A DNA stretch of 64,000 nt from Agapanthus africanus (GCA_030015575.1 JASDDO010000028.1:25089154-25153153), one strand, 5' to 3'; numbered from the stretch's first letter, positions 33,286-46,630 are shown. A program made the numbers and translations. Notes: generated from the sequence alone by a model not told the origin.

Positions 33286-34043
33286 AAAATGCTACCATTT
33301 GATAGAATTAAATTCTATGTGATATAATTAAATTCTATTTGGAAAATATTTTTCTCAGATCTTTCTAATATGGAAAGATCTTTCTCTAACAGAGAATTTT
33401 AGATTTAAAATCCAATGGTGATAAAATATCTCCAATTAAACTATCTGATAGAATTAAATTTTAAATGATAGAATTGAATTCTATTTGGGAAATATTTTCT
33501 CTGAGCTTTCTAATATGGAAAGATCTTTCTCTAACAGAGAATTTTGGATTTAAAATCCAATTGTGATAAAATATCACCAATTAAACTATTTGATAGAATT
33601 AAATTCTATGTGGGAAATATTTCCCTGATCTTTCTCAAATTAGAAAGATTTTCTTTGTTAAACAGAAAACCCTTGGATCAAAGATCCAGCGGTGATTATA
33701 AAATCACATATTGATCATCTGATAGAATAAAATTCTACCTTAGGAAAATATTTTCTTAATCTTTTTAAACTAACAAGATATTTATATAATAGAATAAAAT
33801 TCTAATCTTGTTAAACTAATAAGACATTCATATGATAGAGTAAAATTCTATCTTAGGAAAATATTTCCTAATCTTATTAAACAAACAAGAAATCTTCTCT
33901 GTTAAACAGAGAGCCTTTGGATTAAAAATCCAACGGTGAATAAAATTTACCGATTGATCTAAAAGATCGTTTTGGTTGATCATGAAATCAATCATGATTT
34001 CTCAATGAGAGATTTTGTCAACAAATTGATTTTTCTCTTCTCT

Positions 34044-34051
34044 TATAAATA
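34044..34051 (+). promoter_or_regulatory. TATA box of the Tat-B 5' LTR
   Basis: CTTATAAATAGGAGC in the LTR sense direction is conserved at 44397-44404 in the second LTR. Transcription should start about 30 bp downstream, defining U3 as roughly the first 1.45 kb with all the hairpin units upstream. Confidence 0.75.
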
Positions 34052-34744
34052 GGAGCAAAGAGATTAATCAAAAAAAAGGAGGAAGAAGAGGAGGACTGGA
34101 TAAAAAAGAAAAGAGGAGACCTCCCATAAGCTTCTGTAAAAATACAAAAGCCTATTAAAACAACAGAGTATTTAATTCTGTCAAAGAAGAAGATCTCCAT
34201 CCTAAAAGCCCTAGGTAAAGAAAAAAGAAGAAATCAAAATATCTCCTTTACCGATTATATCACATCTAAGGGTTTAACCCTTTTAAAAGAACTTAGTTCT
34301 TTATCTGGATCTGAGATCCACAAGATAAGTCTCCCGCAAGTTGAGAATTTAATTCTCATCGGGATGATCTTGTTCTTGAGAATAAAAAATTCAGGGGAAA
34401 ATATGGATACAAGAATATGAAGAAGATGGAGTTCATAATACTCCGGGAACTTAGTTCCTTCAAATTAAGAACTTAGTTCTTAAAGAATCTGATCCCAGAT
34501 CCCCAAAATAGTGATCTCGGTAATCTTTAATGGTCAAAACGCCATTAAAAGAGATTTAACCTCTCTGAAAATATGAACATGGGAAAAATGGAGTTCATAA
34601 TACTCCAGGAACTTAGTTCCTTCAAATCAAGAACTCGGTCCTTAAAGAACATGATCTCAGATTCTCAAAATAATGATCTTGGTGATCGTTAATGGTCAAA
34701 ATACCATTAACAGAGATTTAAGTTCTCTAAAAATATCAACAGAG

Positions 34745-34995
34745 ATTAAATCTCCAAAGAACATAGCACCTCACGTGAAACACATGCGAGCGTCGGAAAA
34801 TTTTTAGTGCTTAGCACTGTTGGAGCGCCTCATGTGAAAAGCACGTGAGCGCCCAAAGATAAAAGCTCAGCGCCTCACATGAAACACACGTGAGTGCCAG
34901 AACAAGTTAGTACTTAGCACTACTTGAGCACCTCACGTGATGTTCACGTGAGCGCTACGTAATTGAGTGCTTAGCACTACTGGGTGGTATAGAAA
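34745..34995. repeat. Second CACGTG hairpin cluster in the Tat-B LTR
   Basis: Four hairpins such as CTCACGTGATGTTCACGTGAG alternate with the palindrome GTGCTTAGCAC. It lies downstream of the TATA box, so it would be transcribed. A related cluster occurs at 45115-45290 and, in opposite orientation, at 61490-61640 in the LTR beginning at 60752. Confidence 0.75.
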
Positions 34996-36308
34996 CCCAA
35001 TCTTAGCCTAAATTGGCTAAGTCTGTGAAGCTTGTGCTTCCTCTTTGATTTTAAATCAACCGAGCCCATATGCTCGTGATTTCTAAACTTATCTTAGTCT
35101 CAAACATGACTAATGATCTTTCATTTATGATATCCAAAATGATATTCATCCTATATCTCCAAAGGTAATCTTAGTCTTAAATATAACTGATGATTCTTAG
35201 GTCCACCACGACCACTTCTTCCCTTAAATACGGGATTTGGTTTAAGGATACATCTTTCCACACCTCTGATATATATCGTTGTAATTTCTCAACGTCTTCA
35301 GAGAGGTGGCGGGTCCCGACAACCAACAACTCTTTTCTCGTCCCAACTTGATGTAAAATTTCATCAAGACAGGGAATGATACATCCCACATTGATGCACC
35401 TCCAAATTGACGTGCACACCTCAAATCGGACTGCACCCCAAATTGTGTGCATTCCATATCACCATTGTTCACTCCGTCACGTAATAAATACACATGCACG
35501 CAAGATGAATAATGGACCGAAATGTCCTTAAACTAAATTGCATCCCCAAAATGGGAATGTGGGACCGAAACGTCCCTAAACTAGTGTGTCGCCTCAAATA
35601 CGGCGCGTCGCCCCAAACAGGGCGATAATGGACCGAAACGTGCTTAAACTAATTTTCGCTCCAAACATGGCGATAATGGACCGTGATGTTCTTAAACTAA
35701 AATAATTGAGCCCATACGTTTATTTGCTTCTAAGTTGATTTTAGTCTCAAATATGACTAACGATGTTTAGATCAAACCCAAATATCCCGTGAACTGATGG
35801 ACCTCATTTATATGAGATCTGCATCCTAAGTTCACTTCTGTTGGCAAACCAAGCTACCAACATGGATCCCTTCAACCAAATCCTTGACCCAAAACCCAAA
35901 TCTAAAATTATACGGATTTGGTGTAATCTGTGCCCTACGGGTGATGACACAAACTAGTCTCTGTATACAATCCGCGGGCAACCAAAACAAACAAAAATAT
36001 ACACGGCATGAAGTGAACTGCCGGAGCAGGAGAAAGTAGTTATCTTAACGCGATAACGTAATTAATTGCAGGAGCTTACGCTTGCAGGGAAGAGCGTCCC
36101 CACAATCAAAATCCTCTCATAAAATGAGGGGGAATTTGAAGAAGTCTGCTACAACAGTCGCATCCGTCCAAACCTCCGATATACGGTGCCATAAATCAAC
36201 TTGGCATCTTCGGAGAGCTGGACGGATAAATCCAAATAGCATCTGCCCCCAGAATTCAGGCCAGACGTCCCAACGTCTCGGTCTTTGTTTCCGGCGGTGA
36301 ACAGATTC

Positions 36309-36326
36309 TGGCACGCCCGGTGGGAC
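36309..36326 (+). other. Primer-binding site of Tat-B
   Basis: TGGCACGCCCGGTGGGAC begins five bases after the LTR end. Its form (TGG, acceptor part, then GGTGGGAC as from a T arm) is that of a tRNA 3'-end complement, different from the initiator-Met type used by the chromovirus. I cannot name the tRNA with certainty. Confidence 0.65.
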
Positions 36327-36422
36327 GTCGTGTTTTTCCGCGATCACATAATCGCAGTATAGATGTTTGTAGTTGCCCTTGGGTGATGGGATACTGAAGC
36401 CGGCGTTTCGTCTCTATGCAGT

Positions 36423-38940
36423 ATGGCGTTTGCTTCCACTCACCGTAACTCAGGCTCTGTCACATCTGGTGGAGTCAAGTATGGGCCACTTGCATCCTCA
36501 AATCTCTGCAATCCGACTTTTCAAGAAATCAATGGGCTTCTCTTTGAGTCTATGCTCCCACCTCCCACACTCGGTTCCTCAATGCCGAAGGAGGAATCCC
36601 AGAAGAAGTCTGTCTTCCACAGGCTGGCTTCTCAAGTTTCTGCTTTGCCAACGGAATCGATCTCTAAACAACTGGTACCTTCCAAAGGCCATGGTCGGTG
36701 CCGAGGGAAGAATATTCAAGCTCTCAAAGAAAACAGGGGGCAGGCTCAGAAAAATCCCGAGGCTAATCAAATTATGACCATAAGAAACGGTCGACGTTGT
36801 ACAAAACAAGCCGGGGGCAGTTCTCCATCAGCGTTGACCCCACATGTTTCAACTTTGATGATGAATGTTGTTGTTCCAACCGGGAACAGCTTCAAACTGC
36901 TGCGAAGGGTCAGACAAAATTCTCCCACCGCAGTATTGAAGAAATCTCCGCAGCCCATGGAAATCCAACGAGAGCAGAAACCCGTTTGCTCCCCAAAAGA
37001 ACTTTCCTCATCTATATATAAGGTGTGGAAGCAGGTGAAGGACTCAGTCGTTGTCTGTAGCTCTTCCCCTAAATGTCAGCCAAATTCTAACAAATCCCCT
37101 TTCAAATACAAGGGGACTCATCCTAAGACGGTTCCTACTACAATGGTTCCTCCCAAAACTAAAGCAGCTTCTCACAAAAAAGAGAGGCCTAATAAAGCTC
37201 AAGTGCCCGAGACAAACTCCAAAGGAAAAAACTCCAAACACCCCAAGTCTGGGGGCATGGTAGTTCATACAGTCTACATGGTGAACTCCAAAGATGAAGT
37301 TCAAGCTTCTACTATCCACGGACCGCATACTCGGTCCCTGACAAAGGCTCAACTGCAACGTAAAAAGCTGCTGGAGATGCTTGCTCAGGCGGCAGCACTC
37401 GCTAATCCATCGCCTAAGGAAAATCCTGAGGACGCACCCGAAGAAAGAGTAGGGTAGAAGTCAGATATTGATTTCCTAAAGCACGCTCTCAAAAAGAGAG
37501 ATGAAGAAGCGGAAGAAATGTCCACTAAAATGAACCAGATGGCCCTTTTGATCCAGAACATGGCTGGAATAATGGTCTAATCGGAACCACTGGAAGATAA
37601 ACTGACGGTTGTCGCTCTTAAAAACAAGGGTGATATTTCAAATTCTCTGCAAGTCTCATCAACGGACGATAAGGAAATGATTCCAAAAGCAAAGCTGGAT
37701 GAATATATCGCTCAGCAAATCAAAGCTCACTATGTCAGTGAAGCTGCAAACAGGTTAATCAAGACTGGTTGACCATATCCGGCCTGGTACGATCAAATAC
37801 AATACCTGCCAGAATACATACTTCCAACGTTCCATATGTACAAAGGAATTGGGAATCCTCGCCAGCACATTGCGTGTTTTAAATTCATGTGCGGCAACAC
37901 CGGAAGAAGTGATATACTGCTCCTCCGACAGTTCGTCAGTAGTCTTGCGGGCATCGCGTTCGAATGGTATACGGAACTACCAAATGATTCCGTGAAGAAC
38001 TTCGACGAGATGGATAAGCTCTTATGTCAAAGATTCTCTAATGCAGATAAACGCACTACCGTGGCGGCGTTGGTCAACGAAAGGGTTGGACCGAACAAGA
38101 CCTGGGTTCAATATGTTACCCGATGGTGAAATCTCTGGTCAAAATGCAAGTAATGCATCGACGAAGCTGCAGCTGTGGGAATGTTCATAGCCACTCTTAA
38201 CCCAAATTCAAAGGTGTTCTTATTTATGGCCCTCTTCAATCCGACGACCTTCTAAGAGCTCATGGATAAAATGACTCGATTGGATCAAATGGGTCAAGAC
38301 CCTTCATCATCCGATGAAGATGAATGAAAAGCGAAGGCAAGGTGGCGTTTGTTGCCAATGCTCAACAAAAAATGAGCGTCTCTGAAGCAACCTGTCGCCA
38401 AAATAGTGACGGCGTAGGTACTCGCTCCCCTCGAGATATACACAGGGGGCATATTTCTCACCGGCGGAAGAATCTCTACGTGGGATGGCCCTTTCTTCTC
38501 AAAGAATGGAAAAGGATATCAAGGGACCTACAAGCAGGTCCTGTAATCAAGTGGAATATCCCACTTGAACCAAAAAACCATGGGAGAGGCGAAATCCATG
38601 TCCCACTCCGAATCAGACAATGAAGGGAAAACCTCCCAAGTCAAGTTCATTCTTCCAAGGAAGAGGAAGACTCGGCAGAAAGAATGACGTGATATCTCGT
38701 TCCTTCATATATGAAGAAGATGCTCCATCAGTATTGGAAAGCGACATTGATGAGCAGGGGACAAGTGCCGTTTAAAATACTCGGTATTTTCCGCAAAACA
38801 ACCCGATTGCTGCGATGGTAAAATAAGCAGTCCAAGATGGTGAAGACAGCCTAAGGCGTGAAGTGTCCATGCATACAAAAGACATGCAGCAGCGCCTCGG
38901 CAAGCAAGCGTTGGAAGGAATGAGTTATGTAACTCCCCGA
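36423..38940 (+). pseudogene. Tat-B gag, broken
   Basis: The first open part, 36423-37457 (344 codons), is a basic, Ser/Pro/Lys-rich N-terminal region. After stops near 37455, 37578 and 37770 the same frame gives the conserved capsid-like block: GNPRQHIACF at about 37848, LLRQFVSSLAGIAFEWY at about 37920 and a KTWVQYV region at about 38097. More stops (38127, 38150, 38253) and a frameshift near 38320 follow. Segments to 38940 match the gag of Tat-A (SFIYEED and QQRLGKQA blocks), then the frame ends abruptly in a tandem array, which marks the edge of a large deletion that removed pol. Confidence 0.85.
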
Positions 38941-39440
38941 CCAAACGGCGATAATGGACCGAAAAGTCTCTAAACTAGTGCGTCGCCCCAAACACGGCGA
39001 TGTTGGACCGAGATGTCCCTAAACTAGCATTTCGTCCCGAACATGGGAATGATAGACCGAAACGTTCCTAAACTAGTGCGTCGCCTCAAACACGACGCGT
39101 CGCCTCAAACACGGCGATAATGGATCGAAACATACCTAAACTAGTGTGTCACTTCAAACATAGCGATAATAGACCGAAACGTCCCTAAACACGGCACGTC
39201 GCCCCAAACACGGCACGTCGCCCCAAACACGACGATAGTGGACCGAGAAGTCCCTAAACTAACAATTTGCCTCAAATATGGAGATAATGGATCGAAATGT
39301 CCTTAAACTAACGTTCGTTCCCAAGATGGGAATGTTGGACCAAAAAGTCCTTAAACTAGAAATTCGCCTCAAACATAGCGATAATGGACCGAAATGTTCC
39401 TAAACTAGAGCGTCGCCTCAAACATTACGCATCGCCCTAA
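38941..39440 (+). repeat. Tandem array based on GGACCGAAACGTCCCTAAACT
   Basis: About eight to nine units of 45-70 bp, alternating the GGACCGAAA block with CGTCGCCCCAAACACGGCG. The same units occur in the Tat-B LTRs (35510-35710 and 45830-46010) and, as TTTAGGGACG, in the LTR at 61641. It replaces the end of gag and all of pol. Confidence 0.8.
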
Positions 39441-39599
39441 ATACGACGATATCCTTCCTTGAGATCTATATTGCAATCGAAGTCTCAACGGCGAGGGTTG
39501 CAACTCAAGTCCTGCCTGCTACACAGTTACTCCAGCGATGAAGCCACCCCCAATTTCCACCGGCAAATAGATGGGTCACCTGCGGCGAAACTATTTTCG

Positions 39600-40010
39600 A
39601 GAGTTCCATCGTTCGCAAAAAAAAAGTATGTCCACGAGCGAAATGGGCACGGATGAAAACCCGAAAGGGCGCCGTGAGTAAAAACAACAGGATTGCTGAC
39701 GAGTTTGTGAAAAGCCAAAAGGGCGCAATCTCTTTTAAAATAATAATAATAAAAGAGAAAAAAAGAAAAACGGTATGTCCACAAGCAAAATGGGCACGGA
39801 TGGGCGCCGTGAGTAAAAACAGCGGAACTGCCGGCGAGTTTGTGAAAACCCGAAAGGGTGCAATCTCGTTTAAAAAAAGAGAGAGAAAAGGAAAAAAAAC
39901 GGTATGTCCACAAGCAAAATGGGCACGGATGAAAATTCAAAAGGGCGCAGTGAGTAAAAATAGCAGGACTGCCGGCGAGTTTGTGAAAACCCGAAAAGGG
40001 CGCTTTTCGC
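39600..40010 (+). repeat. Three-unit tandem repeat (about 130-150 bp) in the Tat-B 3' region
   Basis: Each unit runs from GTATGTCCACAAGCAAAATG through GCCGTGAGTAAAAA to GAGTTTGTGAAAACCCGAAA and an A-rich stretch. A single related unit is present in opposite orientation near 31220-31340 in Tat-A. Open frames on both strands here follow from the repeat. Confidence 0.8.
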
Positions 40011-40285
40011 AAACTCGTAAAATAAAAAAATTCATATGCACTTGCAAGGTCCTCTCGACCTTGTGAGGAGAAAAAAGCCCTGCGTGAGATCCGTGCGACT
40101 CACAAAGGTGCAACACACTCAGGAATCCTCACGATTCCTAAGGAGAAAATACACCTACGAGATCCTCACGACTCGTAGGGAGAAATACCTTTATGAAACC
40201 CTTACGGCTCATAAAATCAAAAAGCCTTAGTCGACAGGATCCTAATCCTGTTTGCTAAGCCACCTTTGTTTAAATCAACAAAGGC

Positions 40286-40520
40286 AAATGATGAGTCGCT
40301 CCTGGAAATATTCCAGTCGTAGCGATGCTGATGCCTAAAAAGGTATCAAACTTCAAGTCCTCTCAAGATAAATGATGATTCGCTCCTGGCATTATCCCAG
40401 TTGCAGCGATACTGATGCCTAAACAGGTGTCAAACTCTAAGTCCTTTCATGGTAAATGATGATTCGCTCCTGAAAATATCCCAGTCGTAGTGATGCTGAT
40501 GCCAAGGTTGGTATCAGATT
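40286..40520 (+). repeat. Three-unit tandem repeat (about 85 bp) in the Tat-B 3' region
   Basis: Units begin near AATGATGATTCGCTCCTG and contain CCCAGTCGTAGCGATGCTGATGCC with changes. They are followed (40530-40760) by looser CTCGCAATAAAAA / ATAACCGAAATG units. No coding content. Confidence 0.75.
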
Positions 40521-40974
40521 CTAAATTCGCAATAAAAACAGCAGCGAGTAGCAAAAAAATGCATATGAAATAGCCGAAATGATGGGGCAACTCGCAATAA
40601 AAATCAGCAAGCAAAAATATGCATTTAAAAATAACCGAAATGTTTGGGAAACTCGCAATAAAAAGAAGCGAGTAAAAATATAAAAAAATAACCGAAATCA
40701 TTGGGCACCGCTGATAAAAAGACGAAATGATTGGGCAATCGCGATTTTTGCGATATGAAAAGCTGGAAAGATAGAGCATCGCGGCAATAAAAAATAAAAT
40801 AAAATAAAATTTTCTCTGCCCTGCAAGTATATCCATATTGACTCTTGTATACGATCCATGGACACAAATGAAAATGGAACCATATTTTCCCACCAGGCTC
40901 CGTCAAAGGGAGAGCTAAGTCTTGACAGTTCATGTACAGCCCGGAGACTATCTTGGCATTCTTTCTCATTCAGC

Positions 40975-41520
40975 AGGGTGTAGATGCAATGTCATCAAAG
41001 ACCCAATTGCCAAAACAAAAAAAAGGAGTGATGGCAAAATCCTAACTCTAGCTCGACGTGCTTCTCATGCTAGTAGGATGTAGACGCAATGTCAACAAAG
41101 GCTCCAAGGGGCCAAATTAAAAAGGAGTGACGGAAAAATCCTAACTCCAGATTGACGTGCTTCTCATGCCAGCAGGATATAGATGCAACATCATCAAAGA
41201 CCCAAGGGTCAAACAAAAAAGGAGTAATGGCAAAATCCCAGCTCCAGCTCGATGTTCCTTCTCGGTGCAGATGCGACATCAACAAAGGCTCCAAGGAGCC
41301 AAATAAAAAAGGAGTGACGACAAAACCCTAACTCCAGCTCGACATGCTTCTCAGGCCAGTAGGATGCAGATGCAACGTCAATAAAAAACCCAAGGGTCAA
41401 AGCAAAAATGGAGTCACGGTAAAATCCTAGCTCCAAGTCTTGACGGTTCATATACAACCCAGAGACCATCTCGACGTTCCCCCTCATTTCAGCAGGACGC
41501 GGACACAACTATCAAATGAA
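40975..41520 (+). repeat. Tandem repeat of about 120-bp units in the Tat-B 3' region
   Basis: Four to five units containing AGGAGTGATGGCAAAATCC, AACTCCAGCTCGACGTGC and AGGATGTAGACGCAA. The minus-strand open frames at 41070-41508 translate the repeat (LELGF blocks) and are not considered genes. From 42030 to 42830 a different array, with AGATCCTCTCGACTCGTAGGG units and two copies of the 48-bp module, completes the region. Confidence 0.75.
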
Positions 41521-42860
41521 ATTGGAGCAATGACATATTCCTAGCTCCGGATTTCAATTACAATACATACAGCATAGAGGTCCTACATATGTCTACCCTA
41601 CTTCAGCAAAGAAACAACACGACATCGTCAAAACAAAAATGAAGTGACGGTATATTCCCAGCTTCGGGTCTCGACGACAACTCATATAAAGCTTAAAAGA
41701 CTATCGGAGATCATCCCACACCAGAGCGGAGTGGTTATGACTCATCGGGGCTCCAAATTGAGCCTAACCTCAAGTAAAAAGCGTCATGGCAAATTCCTAA
41801 CGTTTACTCTTCCGACGGTAATATGACCTAAGGAGATTACTTGAAAATGTCTTATCCAGCCCCCGAAGGGATCAGAGACACGACAGTCGCGGGGCTACTC
41901 GAACAGCAGCTTAAAGACTGCATATCGAGGAATATATTAGTCAATGTGACTGTACTACGGACTAAAACTCTAGCACCAAAAACCTAATGGACCCCTGTCG
42001 TAAAGAATAGGGGTTATCTATATTTGACATTAGGATACACCTGCGAGATCCTCTCGACTCATCTCGACTCGTAGGGAAAAACATCTTTATGAAACCCTCA
42101 CGGCTCGTAAAGGTGAAAAGCCTTAGGCGACAGGGATATCAACCTGTTTCCTAAGTACTGTGGCCCTACAAGTAAGTCTAAACTGACTCTTGTATACTAT
42201 CCACGGGCCACATTCTCCAAAGTCGCATACCAATGAGGAGGAAAAACCACTTGCGAGTCCTCTCGACTCGTAAGGAGAAAATTCTCTTGTGAGATCCTTA
42301 CGACTCTCAAGAGAAAACACACTTAAGAGCCCTCATGATCCTTAAGAAGAAAATACACCTACGAGATCCTCTTGACTCGTAGGGAGAAATATCTTTATGA
42401 GACCTTTAAGGCTCATAAAGTTGAAAAGCCGTAGGCGACAGATCTAAAGCTATTTCCTAAACCATCGTTGCCCTACAAGAAGGTCAAGATGGACTCTTGT
42501 ATAAAATCCACGGGCCACATTCGCCAAAGTTACATGCCAATGAAATGAAGAAGCTACTTATGGGTTCTCACGACTCGTAAGGAAAAAAATACCCAAGTGA
42601 GATCCTTACAACTCACGGAGGCGATGAACAGTTAGGAATCCTCATGATTTTTAGGAAGAATATGCACCTATGAGATTCTCACGACCCATAGGGAGCGCAA
42701 AAAAAAAAAAAAAACCTTCTTGAGACCCTTACGGTTCATGAAGATGAAAAAACCCTTAGGCTACAAGGACCCTAAACTTGCCTCCTAAGCCATCAATTCT
42801 ATGGTCAGACATAACTTTGCACTATTTCATCCACGTACATACTTACGTGGGAAAAGTAAT

Positions 42861-42869
42861 GGGGGACAT
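42861..42869 (+). other. Polypurine tract of Tat-B
   Basis: TGGGGGACA lies two bases before the 3' LTR start TGTTCCCGCC at 42872, the expected place for the plus-strand primer. Confidence 0.7.
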
Positions 42870-42871
42870 TT

Positions 42872-45800
42872 GTTCCCGCCAATTTTTTTGGTTATGAGCT
42901 ACTTGTTCCCTTATAAATAAGGGAGATAAGAAAGACAAAAAGAATCCTCATAGTTTGGTATCACGTATTAAACACGTGGGCGCTTATATGCAAAATATAT
43001 AAGCGCTGAAAACAAAAAACTAAGGGCCAAACTGGCCTCACGTGTTAAACACGTGAGCACTCATATGCAAAGCATATGAGCGCTGAATAAAATAAACCTA
43101 AAAGCCAAACTGGCCTCACGTGTTAAACAAGTGAGCGCTCATATGCAAAGCATATGAGCGCTGAACATAAATAAACAAAGGCCAAACAAGTCTCACGTGT
43201 TAAATACGTGAGCGCGCATATGCGAAGCATATAAGCGCCGAAAACAAATAACTAAGGGCCAAACCGGCCTTACGTGTTAAACACATGGGCGCTCATATGT
43301 AAAGCATATGAACGCTAAATAAAATAAACCTATGGGCCAAACCGGTCTCACGTGTTAAACACGTGGGCGCTCATATGTAAAGCATATGAGCGCTAAATAA
43401 AATAAACCTAAGGGCCAAACTGGCCTCACGTGTTAAACACGTGTGCGCTCATATGCAAAGCATATGAGCGCTGAACATAAATAACCAAATGCCAAATAGG
43501 CCTCATGTGTTAAACACGTGAGCGCTCATATGTGAAGTATATGAGCGCTGAAAATGAACAAGCAAAAACCCACACTATGGGTCACCTGTTAAACACGTGA
43601 GTTCTCTTACCGTATTCTTTGGCAGCACTCACATGCAAAGCATGTGAGCGCTCCAATTTAAAATGCTAGCATCTGATAGAATTAAATTCTATGTGATAGA
43701 ATTAAATTCTATTTGGGAAATATTTTTCCCTGATCTTTCTAATATGGAAAGATCTTTTTCTAACATAGAATCTTGGATTTAAAATCCAATGGTGATAAAA
43801 TATCACCAATTAAACTATCTGATAGAATTAAATTCTATTTGGGAAATATTTTCCCTGGGCTTTCTAATATGGAAAGATCTTTCTCTAATAGAGAATCTTG
43901 GATTTAAAATCCAATTATGATAAAATACCACCAATTAAACCATTTGATAGAATTAAATTCTATGTGGGAAATATTTCTCTGATCTTTCTCAAACTAGAAA
44001 GATCTTCTCTGTTAAACAGAGGACCCTTGGATCAAAAATCGAACGGTGATTATAAAATCATCTATCGATCATCTGATAAAATAAAATTATATCTTAGGAA
44101 AATATTTTCTTAATCTTTTTAAACTAACAAGATATTTATATAATAGAATAAAGTTTAATCTTGTGAAACTAATAAAACAATCATATGATAGAATAAAATT
44201 CTATCTTATAAAAATATTTCCTAATCTTGTTAACCAAATAAGAAATCTTCTCTGTTAAACAGAGAGTCTTTGGATTAAAAATCCAACGGTGAATAAAATT
44301 CACCGATTGTTCTAAAAGTTCGTTTTGATTGATCATGAAATCAATCATGATCTCTCAATGAGAGATTTTCTCAACAAATTGATTTTTCTCTTCTCTTATA
44401 AATAGGAGCAAAGAGATTAATAAAAAAAAGGAGGAAGAAGAGGATGACTAGATAAAAAAGAAAAGAGGAGATCCCCATAAACTTCTGTAAAAATACAGAA
44501 GGCTCTAAAAACAACAGAGAATTTAATTCTCTCAAAGAAGAAGATCTCCCTCCTAAAAGCTCAAGGTAAAGAAAAAAGAAGAGATCAAAATATCTTTTAC
44601 ATATCATATCACATTTAAGGGTTTAACCTTTTTAAAACAACTTAGTTCTTTCTCAGGATTTGAGATCCACAAGACAAGTCTTCCACAAGTTGAAAATTTA
44701 ATTCTCATTGGGAGGATCTTGTTCTTGAGAATCCAAGATTCAAGAGAGAACATGGATACAAGAATATGAAGAAGATGGAGTTCATAATACTCCGGGAACT
44801 TAGTTTCTTCAAATTAAGAACTTAGTTCTTAAAGAATCTGATCCCATATCCCCAAAATAGTGATCTCGGTGATCCTTAATGGTCAAAATGCCATTAAAAG
44901 AGGTTTAACCTCTCTGAAAACATGAACATGGGAAACATGGAGTTCATAATACTCCAGGAACTTAGTTCCTTCAAATCAAAAACTCGGTTCTTAAAGAACA
45001 TGATCTCAGATCCTCAAAATAATGATCTTGGTGATCGTTAATGGTCAAAATACCATCAACAGAGATTTAAGTTCTCTAAAAACTTCAAAAGAGATTAAAT
45101 CTACAAAAAACATAGTGCCTCACGTGAAACACATGCGAGCGTCGGAAAAAAGTTAGTGCTTAGCACTATTGGAGCGCCTCACGTGAAAAGCACGTGAGCG
45201 TCTAAGGATAAAAGCTCAGTGCCTCATGTGAAACACACGTGAGCTCTAGCGCCTCACGTGATGTTCACGTGAGCGCTACGTAATTTAGTGCTTAGTATTG
45301 CTAGGTGATATAGAAACCCAATCTTAGGCCAAATTGGCTAAGTCTGTGAAGCTTGTGCATCCACTTTGATTTTTAATCAACCGAGTCCATATGCTTGTGA
45401 TTTCCAAACTGATCTTAGTCTCAAACATGACTAATGATCTCTCATTGATGATATCCAAAATGATATTCATCCTATATCTCCTAAGGTAATCTTAATCTCA
45501 AATATGACTAATGATTCTTAGGTCCACCATGACCTCTTCTTCCCTCAAATACGGGATTTGGTTCAAGGGGACATCTTTCCGCACCTCTAATATATATCGT
45601 TGTAATTCCTCAATGTTTTCAGAGAGGAGGCAGGTCCCAACAACCAAAAACTCTTTTCTCGTCCCAACTTGATGTAAAATTTCATCAAGACAGGGAATGA
45701 TACATCCTATATTGATGCACCTCCAAATTGACGTGCACACCTCAAATCGGACTGTACCCCAAATTGGGTGCATTCCATATCACCATTGTTCACTTCGTCA

Positions 45801-46625
45801 CGTAATAAATACACGTGCACGCAAGATGAATAATGGACCGAAATGTTCTTAAACTAAATTGCGTCCCCAAAATGGGAATGTAGGACCGAAACGTCCCTAA
45901 ACTAGTGCGTCGCCTCAAATACGGCGCGTCGCCCCAAACATGGCGATAAAGGACCGAAACACGCTTAAACCAATTTTCGCTCCAAATATGGCGATAACGG
46001 ACCGTAATGTTCTTAAACTAAAATAATTTAGCCCATACGCTCATTTGCTTCTAAGTTGATTTTAGTCTCAAATATGACTAATGATTCTTAGATCAAACCC
46101 AAATATCCCGTGAACTGATGGACCTCATTTATATGAGATCTGCGTCCTAAGTTCACTCCCGTTGGCAAACCAAGCTACCAACGTGGATCCCGTCAACCAA
46201 ATCCTTGACCCAAAACCCAAATCTAAAAATATACGGATTTGGACCAATCCGTACCCTACGGGCGATGACACAAACTAGTCTCCGTATACAATCCACGGGC
46301 AACCAAAACAAAAAAAAATACACACAACATGAAGTGAACTGCCGGAGCAGGAGGAAGTGGTTATCGTAACACGATAACGTAATTAACCGCAGGGGCTTGC
46401 GCCTGCATGGAAGAGTGTCCCCACAATAAAAAAAACCTCTCATAAAATGAGTGGGAATTTGAAGAAGTCTGCTACAACGGTCGCATCCGTCCAAACCTTC
46501 GATATACGGTGCCATAAATCAACTTGGCATCTTCAGAGAGGTGGACAGATAAATCCAAATAGCATCTGCCCCAGAATTCAGGCCAGACGTTACAACGTCT
46601 CGGCCTTTGTTTCCGGCGGTGGACA
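42872..46625 (+). mobile_element. 3' LTR of Tat-B (3,754 bp)
   Basis: Collinear with 32598-36303 through its whole length, with point changes and small indels. The hairpin array (42955-43655) has nine units against eight. TATA box at 44397-44404, module copy at 46252-46300, end GGCGGTGGACA with the last G-A change breaking the TGTTC/GAACA symmetry. Followed by the target duplication CTTGT. Confidence 0.9.
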
Positions 46626-46630
46626 CTTGT

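Larger units (their letters stand above)
32598..36303 (+). mobile_element. 5' LTR of Tat-B (3,706 bp)
   Basis: In order: CACGTG/CATATG hairpin array (32685-33285), ATAGAATTAAATTCTAT palindromes (about 33300-33900), TATA box (34044), GAACTTAGTTC palindromes (about 34270-34700), a second CACGTG hairpin cluster (34745-34995), a GGACCGAAACGTCC unit array (35510-35710), one 48-bp module (35932-35979) and the terminal GGCGGTGAACA. No protein is encoded; the short open frames are incidental. Confidence 0.9.
32598..46625 (+). mobile_element. 14.0-kb gag-only Tat retrotransposon 'Tat-B', target duplication CTTGT
   Basis: Two long direct repeats (LTRs 32598-36303 and 42872-46625) begin TGTTC and end GAACA or GGACA. 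The five bases outside, 32593-32597 and 46626-46630, are both CTTGT. Internal: primer-binding site, a broken gag, then about 3.9 kb of tandem repeats and a polypurine tract. No protease, reverse transcriptase, RNase H or integrase is present, so it must have moved with enzymes from a relative. It lies inside the integrase gene of Tat-A in opposite orientation, which exposes long inverted homology between the two 3' regions. Confidence 0.93.

Noticed and set aside
36767..37358. Minus-strand frames over Tat-B gag
   Set aside because: Shadows of the gag frame at 36423-37457.
39527..40066. 161-codon minus and 137-codon plus open frames
   Set aside because: Both translate the same three-unit tandem repeat of the Tat-B 3' region; repeats give long frames on both strands.
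40447..41508. Minus-strand frames of 148, 114 and 99 codons
   Set aside because: Products of the tandem arrays in the Tat-B 3' region; no relation to the antisense ORF of Tat-A was seen.
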